64,000 nt of DNA from Sphagnum magellanicum (lineage: Eukaryota > Streptophyta > Sphagnopsida > Sphagnales > Sphagnaceae), in contig CM038922.1 of assembly GCA_021904315.1 (NCBI GenBank), positions 3,695,347-3,759,346 on the forward strand, written 5' to 3'. Positions 1-10,704 of the stretch are shown here, piece after piece. The notes below the pieces were generated by a model, which did no database searches, was not told the origin of the DNA, and saw only the letters and a list, made by a program, of their open reading frames with translations. Both the position numbers and the translations under genes were made by a program. Numbering within the stretch: position 1 is the stretch's first letter; the number at the start of each line of letters is the position of its first letter.

Positions 1-419
1 ATCTGACGTTGGTATTGCTACACTATATTCTGTATTACAATTTGTTCTATTTGTAGCCGATTTTTTGTTATATTCAAAGTTTGTTATTGCTATTCTAATG
101 CCTTGTTAACACTTGTGTAGTCATCTGATGATGTGTTGTTGTCTACTCCTATGATTGCAACTTTGATATCCCTTGTGGCTATTGCTTTATCTACAAATTT
201 GATGTGATTTGAATCTATTCATGTGATTGCAAATCTAATAGAATTTGAGTTTGTTCTTATTGTTGCAGCTCTGATGTTAATTGAGTCTAATCTTGTTGAA
301 CTTCCTAAATCCTTTGTTCCTTAGTTAATATTTGCTCCCCCATTTTTATAATTACAAATGCATATTCCTAAAAATAAACATCCTACACCATAGATTCTAT
401 TGGTTCTAAAATATGTTAT

Positions 420-3390
420 GATGCATATGTCTTACTAGTAGCCTCCTTGTAAAGGCTTTCCTTCCCTCCTTTAAAGTCCCCTAGCTCCTCCTCTAATGTT
501 TTTATACCTAATGGTCTTGCACCACTAGTATCCCCTCTTTCTTCTTCCTCATTTGAGGTTTCAGGTTCTAGAAAGAGAACCAAAGGTTCATATTCAAATG
601 TTGGCATGACCTTCTCCATCTAAGATATCTTGTGCATGTACATCCTTTCATTCCTTTCATACCTCCTACAAATCTTTCCAATATCCTTTCAAACAATATC
701 TTGTATTGCATCCCACCAGAGATCAACATCTTTTTCCTCCATTGATAATGCCTTAAATCTTACCTAAAGCAAAATATTCTGCTTCTTATACTCACTATTC
801 TTTGTGAAGACACTATCATAATTGAAAGGTTTAACTTTCCAAGTCTCTTCCAAAAGCTTGTTTAATTTTTCATTAAAGGCCATGTAATTCTGTAATTTTT
901 TGTCCATTTGTGCATGCCTTTGATCAACTTGTTTTTGTATTTCATTCTTGGCTTGATACACATTTCCAACTTCCATTTTGAGTTCTTCCAACTCCTTCTA
1001 CTGCTTCAAGAAAGTCTACTCCACATTCTTGTAATTTCTTGAAAGTTTGTTATGCTCCACATTCTGAATATCCTTCTATGCCTTTAAATTGTAATAATTG
1101 AAATCTATCTCCTTCAAAGTTGCTTGCAAATAATCCCTTATCTATTTTGATGTTCTCTAGATCCTTGTTTTGCTTCTCCATGTTATTAATTTTCTATTTG
1201 GCTACTTGGAGTTTTGCTAATACCTGATTATTCTCATTGTTTTTATCTTGTAGCTTTTCTATAAGCTTCTACTCCTCTGAAGCCCCTTGCAGATTCTGAA
1301 CAAATTTATCTTTCTCTTCTATGATATACTTATTCTTGATCTCCAAATTAGAAAGTCTAAAAAAAATAATATTTATGTACATTGTACTCTCCTTCCTGTT
1401 AAAACATACTAGCAATTCTTTTGTGTTCATCCAATTTTGCTTCCATCCCTTGTTAAAACCCTAGTGTATGAAATTTAGGAGTTTTACTCCTATAACTTGT
1501 TCCTAAAAAACCTAAACTCTTATGTGCAGTTTAGATTTTTCCAAACACATTTGTGCCTATTATAAAACTTAGTTTTGAAGGTAGCATACCTTCATTATCT
1601 ATTGTGCTAGAACAAATTGTTATACTTCTAGTGGATCCATGTTTAGATCATGTGTTTACTCCTCTACTAGCTAGTAGGCTTGAGATTTTGGCTCTTGCTT
1701 GGGCCTTGTCTAGTGTTTTTGCCCATCTGATATTTGCTCCTGCTTAAGAGAAATCTATGGTTTTGAATCATATTTAGGATATACAAATTTATCCTTTTGT
1801 CTGTGATGTTGATCGATGCTATTGATTCCTCAACAATTCTGTTACCTATTGAAAATTAATATTGCCCCTCATTATAGTATCCTCTTGTCCCCTTTACTTC
1901 TTCTGCAAAGTCTCTCCTGATCATCAGACTAGGACATCAAAACTGCTCTTCTAATTATTTATCCTTTTTAAGAGAAATGTGTGTAGGGTTTAGAAGTTTT
2001 TTATTCTTAATAACTTCTCCCTCAAACTCTCTTTTCTCCTCATGTCCTCTTGTGGTTTTTCTTGCTTCTTTTTATCCTATGGTTCTACTCCTAGTGGAAA
2101 TCGCTTTTGAAAGATAACTTTGAGCATTATGGAAAAATGACACAAATCTTTTTTTAGTTCTCTTTTGGTAGTTCCCTCAATCATATTTTTTTGACATTTT
2201 TCCCATTTGACCATCTCTTTGACCAATTGAGAAAACATAATTATAGCCCAATTGATAGACTTTCCATGATTTGCTCTAGAAATCATCATAGCAGACTTAT
2301 TACTAAAATATTGTACCTTATCCTTCTAGTAAATAATGGGCAAGATGGCAACTATCCTATTGCTATATTCTGACTTCATTTTTTTTACAACCCACCCTTC
2401 ATTGGTGTTATAAGTATTTAGAACTAGGTCAGCTATATTTGCTAATGCTACTCTAGCATCTGACATTTCTGCCTGGTCTACTTCTGTCTTTCCTATATGG
2501 AAAAATTTAAAAACCTCTGCCAAGACATGTTTGTCAATTATTTTCTACTCTTCCCCCAACATAACCTTGATTCTATTATGTTCAGAATCCAACTTCTAGT
2601 TGTTCAAAAATTCAACCAAAATGTTGTGACAAAATGTCTTCCATGCAACCTCAAACAAACCTACTAATCCAGCTATGTTTGCCTACACTTTCTCTTCCTC
2701 TCCAAAGCTTGTCCAAAGCAAAATATTCATGAGATTACTATTGTAACTATGCTTTGTAGGATTAAAAACATATCTGACCTCATCATCTTGGTAAGTCTAC
2801 ACGTTCTTCCCACATGGATTTCCATCCATTGGTTGTTGATTAACTCTCTTCGTACACTTTTTGTTGGGAGTGTGAACTTCCTTTGGAATATGATCCTTGA
2901 CAAGCTCCTATTGATGTAATGGTGCTTGTTGTTATTGTTGTTGCAAATCGTCTTTTCGCTTCTCTTTTTCAAAATCAAAAATAGAAATCGGACTGACTTG
3001 CTCACTAGGACCTACCTCTCTTCTGGGCTTCCTAAAATGATTCTCCTCAAAGTTTCCTTACAATCTCTCTCGTTTTTTCTAATTTCTAATTGGAAATTTG
3101 AAAAGATTTATGAGGAGGAGAAGAGTGAACATGCAAAGGAAATGGTGGACCCCTTTCTAGCGACCTAGATTGCAAAGGCAAAATGTTTGCAAAATTTTAC
3201 TGCTCTCTCTATCTCTCTTGTTCTTCTTTCAACTTCTGCAACCTTTTTCTAGATTGTCTTTACAATTTTTCCACAAAACTTTCTTTTGCACTCATTCTGG
3301 AAACAAAAAAAAAGCAATTTGCTTTATAGAAAATGAGAACAAAGAGGTGTTCTGGTCCTTGTCACCTTCTGAAATGTACTCACCTTGTTT
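420..3390 (-). pseudogene. Decayed ORF downstream of gypsy pol, coiled-coil rich
   Basis: The strand opposite the listed bases carries long interrupted open stretches with protein-like composition and only occasional stops or frame changes. Two segments, 2523-2326 and 2289-2077, are in one frame and separated by a single stop. They read like one continuous protein, with motifs such as EVFKFFHIGKTEVDQ and SRANHGKSINWAIIMF. Segment 991-764 is Lys/Glu/Gln-rich with a heptad-like pattern suggesting a coiled coil. Segment 619-416 is strongly acidic. A Gln/Asn run lies near 2940. Its place after integrase is where env-like or other extra ORFs sit in some plant gypsy lineages. I recognise no family and assign no function. 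Confidence 0.5.
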
Positions 3391-3899
3391 CATAAAATGA
3401 CATTTCACTTTTTGTTTTAAGGTTAACATTTTAACAATTTGTCCTTTTTTCTAATTTTTTGACACTTGGAGTCTTTTGTGAAATCCATATTGACAACAAG
3501 ATGGGCTACAATAAATGCCTATTGACTTGAAAACTCTATGGATGTGGCACCAAGTTTTTCTGATGACAAGTCAAAATCCAATGACCTGGTGTTATCTATA
3601 GTATAAATTGCTTCTGTCCTATGCCGAATCATCAAATTGACAAAGTTTTATTATGATCTGACAGTCTTATCTGACCCAAAATCCAATGATTGTGTAATTG
3701 TATAATCACTATATGTGAATACTTTCATGACCTATTGATTCATTAGATTTTCTGAAGGTTCTTTTGATACTAATGTCTTATAAATGCCAATGATCTCTAT
3801 TTTTCTTTGATCCTCTGAATCCTCATCAAATTGTTCTTCCATTTAGTTTGGATCTGTAAATTTTATAGGATTCTAATTCTTTGAACTTTGAATCCCCTT

Positions 3900-5215
3900 T
3901 AATGTTTGATCCACATATTTATATAGTTTCAACTTGTTAACATTGACCAACACTAAATTTGGTTCAAAATTATTAACAAAAACAATAATAACAATATTAT
4001 TTGGTAAGTAATACTATACCCTAAACGGACCAAACCATCTTTTCTTGAATTTACCCAAGTATGTATTTTCTCCCTTGGGAAACCATAAAACATAATTTCC
4101 AAATTAAAACTTCTTCTTTGTGTTTTTTTGTTGACTCCATAGAAATTTGTTCCACTTGTTGGCTCCCACATTTTCTAAGCTTCCAATTTGTTCTCTTGTA
4201 ATTTCTCCAACTTTGTAATTCTAGCAGTTAATACTTTGGTTAGTTCTACATCTATGTGGTCCCCATTAATAACATGTAGAACATATTTTGTTGGCATTAG
4301 AAGATGCAAACCATAAACTAATTGGTAAGGTGTAAACCTATTGCCACCTTATAAACAATCCTATATGAAAACAAAACTGTAGACAGATGCTCATCCTAAT
4401 CTGTTATTTTTTCATCAACTAATTTGGTCAAAAGTCTACCAATGACTCTATTAGTAGATTTTGTTTGTCCATTTCCCTATGGATGTTAGGTAGTTGAATT
4501 AACATGTTTAAACACAAACTATTTTGTCAAATATTTGATTACATCATTAATAAAATGTACTCCTTGATCTATGACTATGGTCAATGGACATCCAAATCTG
4601 GTTAGAATGTATTCATATAAGAAATCTGACTATTACTACTATAATATTAGTTTCTAAATGCCTTTACCTCTACCCATTTAGTTGCATGATCAAGAGCTAC
4701 CAAAATATATATGTTTCTCGTTAGTTTTCCTTTAATTGGACCTATAGAACCTAGATCCCACTTCATAAAAGGTTCTTCTAGAAGTGTTGTTACCAACTTG
4801 GTTAGACTTTTTGTTTTCGGTCCTCCAATCTTCTGATAGTTATCACAACTTCTACAAAATTCATGAGTATCCTTGAATAGAGTTGGCCACCAATATTCTG
4901 CATCCAAAATTTTCTTTACATTAATATCTGCAGCAAAATGTCCTCCTGCCATTCATTCATGTACCTCCTTTAGAACGATTTGTGATTCTAAGGTGGTCAA
5001 ACATCTGCGCATTTTTTAATCTTATCCCATTCTATACATTATTCCTTCCTTCAAAGTAAAAGGTTTTACCTTTTTGGCCAACTTTTGTTTCTGAGCTAGG
5101 TTTAGAGTTTTTGGCATCTGACTTGTTTCCAAATAGTTCTTCACTTCTTACATCCATATAGATTTTATAGATAATAGTGATGCATCCACAATTTGATCTG
5201 AGACTCCCAATGGTT
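3900..5215 (-). pseudogene. Gypsy integrase pseudogene (zinc-binding plus core)
   Basis: The minus strand encodes an H2C2 zinc-binding domain (H near GGHFAAD, then CRSCDNYQKIGG) at about 4950-4800. The integrase core follows, with YILVALDHATKWVE near 4690 and a VIDQGVHF block near 4570. A C-terminal part resembling the usual post-core domain (RKDGLVRLGYS) reaches about 3960, and VNVNKLKLYKYVDQTL ends it near 3900. Two of the three DDE residues are gone. The segment normally GLDFIGP reads DLGSIGP, and the Glu of the NGQAEST motif is Lys (NGQTKST). In-frame stops occur. The segment between RNase H and the zinc domain is also readable (AKKVKPFTLKEGIMYRMG). Confidence 0.85.
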
Positions 5216-5335
5216 TTCAACTATATGGTAATTTGGATAAAACATCAGCTACCACATGTGTTTTTCCAAGCTTGTATACTACTATGAATTTATATTCCAA
5301 AAATAACACACTATTATAAAAGATGTCCCCTTTCC
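5215..5335 (-). pseudogene. C-terminal end of gypsy RNase H
   Basis: Minus-strand translation gives FLEYKFIVVYKLGKTHVV followed by ADVLSKLPY. This is the hallmark end of the gypsy RNase H domain, where VVYRPGKANVVADALSR is typical. Everything upstream of the domain is missing, so the element was truncated here. A stop follows the LPYS block, and reading then continues toward the integrase. Confidence 0.75.
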
Positions 5336-6439
5336 ACTACACACTTCCACCTAAATTGAAATGAATGGATTAGACCTCACCAAAACCACTACACCTTGAT
5401 TGAATACATTAAGTCATGGCTATTGAATGTACAATTGGCCCATGTGAAAAATTGTTATGCAACTACCTCAAAAGATTATTACACTTAAAATTGTATGTTT
5501 CATTTCTTGTTCTTAATCCTTATATACATGACATATATAACAAATTAATCTTGTTATTCTGCACCACTAAACATTTTTGCCCAAATCTAGTTTCAATGGA
5601 ATGGGATTCAATTGTCCCATTCCAACATACATTGATTGTAGTGAAACCCCGCTAGATTAGTAGATAGAGGATTGGTTTGGTGGAATTTTTGGCATACTGG
5701 AATTATTGATTTAGTGGATTAACTTTGTGGAATTTTTAGCAAATTGGAATTATTGATTTAGTGGATTAGCTTGGTGGAACTGTTGGCCTTAATATTATAA
5801 TTGTTGGTCTAATGCATTGGTCCATTGTGTTGAACTTCAATAGTTCATGAAAGTTAAGTGATTCCTTATAGTGATGTCCAATGTGTTTCAATGTGGGTGG
5901 TTTACGATGGGTTTCAACTTGGGGATTGGGAAAACATGTTCATTTTGCCCATATCCTAATTGCCACATTTTGCATGTACATGAACCAAATTACTTCCAAC
6001 AAATATAATGAATCTTATTCATTATCAATGGTTTGTTCATGAATGTATTTTCCTTGACTTTCAATTGCATTTGTGCTAGAACACATGCATTCAACACTTG
6101 CCTCCATAACAACAACAATGTGGGTTCCATAATTTGTACTTTGTGAAAAATCAAACCTGAAAATCACATTAGAATTAAAATATGACCAAAATTAGACCTA
6201 AAAAAAATGAAAACAACGTTGTATTTGTTCATTTTAATATAACTTTTTGAATCACAAACAAAAGTAATCATTTCATGCCATATTTTCTTGTTGCCATGTT
6301 TTACATACATGTCAAACCAACTACATCCAATAAAAACATTAGTAGATCCCATTCATTTTCAAAGCTTTAGAAATTTTTTCACAAGCATACGTGCCTCTTG
6401 AGTGACTTTCAATTATAATATTTATGTTAACCATGCATT
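5336..6439. other. Intergenic DNA with a short 47-bp tandem repeat
   Basis: No gene is recognised. The only clear structure is the tandem repeat at 5669-5790. The part from about 6090 has phrases (CAACACTTG..., AATGTGGGTT) that recur in the minisatellite starting at 6440, so the repeat may once have extended further left. Confidence 0.4.
5669..5790. repeat. 47-bp tandem repeat, about 2.5 copies
   Basis: Units begin with GGATT at 5669, 5716 and 5763, a constant 47-bp period. Each contains GTGGAATTTTTGGC followed by GGAATTATTGATTTAGT. The third unit is partial. Confidence 0.85.
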
Positions 6440-6880
6440 CAACACTTGATGGCAATAAGCAAGTTGGATTGCATACATTTGCATGCAGTTGAAATCATAC
6501 TTAGAAACTACATCACACCCATGGCAACAAGAAAGTGGGGTTGCATCCATTTGTATGTGTTAAAAATTAGACTTGGAAACTACATCAACACTCCACGAGC
6601 AACAAAAAAGTTGGGTGGCATGCATTTGTATGTGGTGCAAATCAGACTTGAAAATTGTAATAAGGATGTGGGTCGCATCCACTTGTATGTGGTGTAAATC
6701 TAATTCAAAAATTGTATCAACACCCCATGGCAGCAAGAATGTGGGTTGCATCCACTTGCATGTGGTGCAAATCAAACCTAGAAATTGTATCAGCACCCTA
6801 TGGTAGCAAGAAAATAAAGTTGCATCCATTTGTATGTGGTGCAAATCAAACCTAAAAACTACATCAAAGCTCAAGGGATC
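6440..6880. repeat. Minisatellite of about 75 bp, six diverged units
   Basis: A unit built on TTGCATCCATTTGTATGTGG, AAATC...ACTTG, ACTACATCA and CCATGGCAACAAGAA recurs starting near 6467, 6541, 6616, 6671, 6749 and 6820. The spacing is about 71-78 bp except one shortened unit of about 55 bp. Both strands give open stretches that are products of the repeat and not genes. Confidence 0.85.
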
Positions 6881-6956
6881 AGCAAACTTTGACAACTCTT
6901 GCAAAAAAAATCTAGATTTGAAAAGAAAGTAAAACATTTGAAAAGTATTGACCAAA

Positions 6957-7633
6957 GTTCAAAGGGCTAACTTGTTATGATGATAAAGGTTCAAAAAAAA
7001 AATGGAAAACTTCAAAAAAACACTAAGAAGAATGGAATAGAAAGCTTCAATGGAACACCAAAACCCAACTCTATGGGTTGTTGTCAAAAAGAGAGGCACA
7101 AACTTGGGGTCCAAAAGTTTTGGAGGGAATTGTTTTTTGAATTTTCTACTATCTACGTATATATATAACTTTGGATGTATTAGTGTCTAATATATTAAAT
7201 ATCTTATATACCTAAAATATTCATATATTTGAAATAACATCGGTATAATATACATATTACATATTGGTACCTATACTTATACCTTTTATATATTAAAAAA
7301 TATTGGAAAATATCATGTATGTAAGTATAGTGTTAATTTCAAGTATATTATTTTAAGTACACTTAAAGTATATTAAGTGTATTTAATGTATATAAATGGA
7401 ATAATATACTAATGTACCTAAAATGATATATGTACTACACAAAGTTTAAATTCAAATTTTCCCTCCAAAACTTCTTATCAACTTTGTGCTTCCTTTTGGT
7501 AACACCCCATAATGATGGGCTTTGGTGTTCCATTGAAGCTCTCTTTTCCATTCTTTTTAGTGTTTTCTTGAAGATTTTCCATTTTTTTTTTTTAAGCTTT
7601 TAATTGTCATCATAGCAAGTTAGCCTTTTGAAC
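6957..7633. repeat. Foldback element with inverted arms of about 190 bp
   Basis: The left arm (6957 to about 7145) and right arm (about 7447-7633) are reverse complements over most of their length, with small indels. Shared blocks include GTTCAA at the tips, GGCTAACTTG.TATGATGA, GAATGGAA.AGA, AGCTTCAATGGAACACCAAA and AAGTTTTGGAGGGAA. Between them is a roughly 300-bp AT-rich spacer made of TATA-like steps. The structure could be a foldback transposon or a long hairpin locus. The right tip sits exactly where homology between the two CACTA-derived segments begins (7632), which supports an insertion boundary. No target duplication could be fixed. Confidence 0.85.
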
Positions 7634-8530
7634 CATCTTGTTTGCATTGGAATATTGGAAAGTAAAAACATATTTGAAACTTGTAAGTTTTCAATTGCAC
7701 CTTTAATATGTATGGGATTAAATTGTAAACCATTCACGTTCAATAAATAATTAGGACAATACATTGGGACTTGTAACTAGTAAGTTTGTGCAAATGAACT
7801 ACAAATCAAATTTCTTATGTATGTCATTAACAACGAATCATCAATCCAATCACTAGTGCGATTCCACTAGGGAATTGCTTGTGGACTAGTTGCGTACCAC
7901 TAGTGTCATTGGAGAACAAATCAAATGCCTTGGGCTACACATCTCCTAAACAAAGATGACAAGTGATGAAAACCATTAAGTTAGAATGGAGTACCCCAAT
8001 GATTAAATTAATGTAGGCAAGTAGCATTGTGGGAAATTTGGGTTCATGCGTATGAAATGCAAATACATTCAATAGTCAAGCTCAAAATTCAATATGCAAG
8101 ATGTGCTAATGTGGATAATTCATCATGACCTACTAACATATGGTACATATTATCAAGTGGTTGTCTATCTTGTTTAAATTGGAATATTATACAAGGTAAC
8201 AACACAATGTATGGACCATTGTGCTTCCACTAATGAGTCATAGATAACGGACTGTTATGCATCCACCTAAAGTGAATCCCTAAAAAACCACTATGTTTCC
8301 ACTGGTGAATTGTTCTAAGACCACTATGCTAAAATGGAATAACTCGGAATTGGCACTTGTAATGGGTCTTTAGATGATTTGGGCATAGGAATTTCTTGGG
8401 ATTAAAAATGTGTTTGACAATTTATTAAAACACTTGTTTGGTGAAAGGGAAATGATGGAGGTGTAGAAGGACATGGAGGGGCAAGGACACAACAATAAAC
8501 ATGGTTATGAAAAAGGTATGGAATTAAAAC
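7634..8530 (+). mobile_element. CACTA-derived fragment, copy A
   Basis: This segment matches 9984-10704 (plus the piece after 13273) in the same orientation. The stretch 7634-7945 is nearly identical to 9984-10290. A later part (8150-8340) shares degenerate 40-bp motifs of the form GACCATTGTGCTTCCACTA. At 8398-8525 the plus strand reads KNVFDNLLKHLFGERE...KDMEGQ. That resembles the junction of the TNP2 transposase and DUF4218 of CACTA elements, and a related block occurs at 13440-13540. A stop interrupts it. No complete domain survives. Confidence 0.5.
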
Positions 8531-9983
8531 CCACACATCTATAATATTGATGAAACCTAATACATTGGCGATGTCAATCATACTTTCAAATCAAGTAAGT
8601 AAAATGTATTTACAAAATAGTTCACTAATATTACTCAATAGAAAAAATAATTTTTTTAGCCTCATATTTTTTCCCTTCTTTCACATCAATACGAAAAAAC
8701 ATGATTTGACCAAAAGGAAACTATAACATTGGGGCTGTACAAAAACTTGTTGGGTTGAAACTATTTTGGTTGTTAAACTTTAATTATAAATACATGTGTA
8801 GGAAGAAAACTCAATTTTTAGATTTCCCTCCAATACAAACCATGCCCATTAGGGTTTTTGGTGCTTCATCTTATAACTTAGGGTTTGGGTCCTTCAATAT
8901 ATATTCTTTTATGTTTTCAAGGTCATGTTGTTTTGAATTTTTTTGATTCCAAGTTATTTTTTAAAAAATTCCACTACTTGTTGTATTAACATGCATTAGG
9001 TGGCTTCTTACAATTATGATGTAGATTAAAAAACATTCTACCATGTTTTAAGTTAAATGAACTCACCTTTGACTCCTTTGCCAATTATCAAAAAATCGTT
9101 TACAACTAGCTTGTTAGGTATTATGATTAGGTTGTATGTTCCTAGTATTGTGGTCTCTATTATATATTCTTTAAAGGCAAGTTTATTGGATTTTGGTTTG
9201 TCACATTTGAAAAGTCTAGGTTTAAAAAGGTTCAATGTTGGATTCAACACAAGATTCTAACATTGAAGTGATTTCATGTTGTTTGCAGGTGGCGCTTGTT
9301 GATTAGGGGTTTACATGAATTAACAAAAGTTTGACCAAACATGACAACATGTGAATTTGGCTCCCAAGAACCCTAAACACCTAGGTACACATAAAAGCTT
9401 GTTTGCCATGATCGATTAATGGATGGCCATTTTTTTTTGTTCTTGTTGTTGTGTTTTCTTAAATGCTTAAAGTTTGTTCTTTGTTTGAATCTTTTGCCAT
9501 GTGCATGAGCATCTTAGGTGGTTGATTCTTGCGATTAAACAATGTAATTTTTAAAAAATTACAATGTTTTATATAAGTTGAGCCTTCAACTTCTTTGCTT
9601 TAACTATTATAAAATCCAATAATAAACTTTAGGGAATTATGAAAATCTTACCAAACTTGTTAATTATATCATGGTTTTTTTATGTGTTCCTTGGAGGAGA
9701 CTTTGTTGGATATTTGTTGCAAGATTTAACTCATTTAAGTCAAGATTTTAACTACTAAAATTCATTACAAAAGTTCAATATCATCAAGAAGTGGTCTACT
9801 ATTTTATTTTGGTGCTTGTTGGTTGGGGTTTATGTGAATCTGAAGAAAAAAAATTATGGGTCCAAAGAAAAATAAACATGTGGGTTTAAAGAAGTTGTGT
9901 GCCATGATGGAGTGCTAGCCAAAAGGCACATTAATGTGTAAGTTTTAAGATCTTCCAAATAGAACTAAAACCATCTTGGTTGT
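8531..9983. other. AT-rich intergenic DNA
   Basis: No gene is recognised. A weak direct repeat links 9283-9320 and 9806-9840 (CGCTTGTTGRTTRGGGTTTA...TGAAT). Small open frames near 9053-9260 on both strands are complements of each other and look accidental. Confidence 0.4.
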
Positions 9984-10704
9984 CCATCTTGTTTACATTA
10001 AAATATTGGAAGGTAAAAACATATTTGAAACTTGTAAGTTTTCAATTGCACCTTTAATGTGTATGGGATTATATTGTGAACCATTCACATTCAATAATTA
10101 ATTAGGACAATACATTGGGAGTTGTAACTAGTAGGTTTGTGCAAATGAACTACAAATCAAATTTCTTATGTATGTCATTAATGGTGAATCATCAATCTAG
10201 TGCGATTCCACTAAGGAATCACTTGTGGACCATTTGTATACCACTAATGTCACTGGAAAACATATCAAATGCCTTGGGCTACATATGTCATAATATGTAT
10301 TAATATCCAAAATAATGCACAATAATGTGTATTGATGCCAACATAGGAGGTGGTTGCCAATGGATCATGAATCCTGATTTGGTTGAATTGTCTTTGATGG
10401 GGTTCAAAAGGATGGACATCCTCCACCAAGGATAAATGCTAAAAATATTATTACCCATGCTAACGTCTGATCTTAATGGATTATGAATGGTGGATGGCCT
10501 GCAAAATATGACCTCGCTTAAGGAAAACTGGAGTGAAGCAATTGTCCATATTGTTTAAACTATACTATTGGAACATACAACACATTAACATGGGCATTCC
10601 ACTAGTGAGTTGCTAGAAGACCATTGTGCTTCTAGTAGTGGGTCATTAGATCAAGACCACTTTTTATCCACCAGTGAATTATTAAAGCACTTTTATTGTT
10701 CCAC
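9984..10704 (+). mobile_element. CACTA-derived fragment, copy B (interrupted)
   Basis: A direct repeat of copy A. Identical phrases include AACTTGTAAGTTTTCAATTG, AAATGAACTACAAATCAAAT and ATGCCTTGGGCTACA. From 10590 it contains degenerate repeats of about 40 bp (ATTCCACTAGTGAATTGCTAG / GACCATTGTGCTTC). It stops exactly at the insertion of the 2568-bp CACTA element and seems to resume at 13273 with TNP2/DUF4218 coding remnants, as copy A does at 8398. Confidence 0.6.

Larger units (their letters stand above)
1..5335 (-). mobile_element. Truncated, decayed Ty3/gypsy LTR retrotransposon
   Basis: Read on the minus strand, the order is RNase H tail (about 5333-5215), integrase (about 5215-3900), then a long decayed ORF (about 3390-420). 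This is the pol-then-extra-ORF order of a gypsy element. Homology stops near 5335, so gag, protease, reverse transcriptase and the 5' LTR are absent, and the 3' end runs off the window. No chromodomain is visible after the integrase. With the Athila/Tat-like zinc-binding region, that favours the non-chromovirus (OTA) branch, but this is inference. Many in-frame stops show the copy is dead. I could not locate an LTR or a polypurine tract. Confidence 0.8.

Noticed and set aside
6560..6955. Repetitive 131-codon minus-strand frame
   Set aside because: Generated by the 75-bp minisatellite, whose period of about 75 keeps frames open; no independent support.
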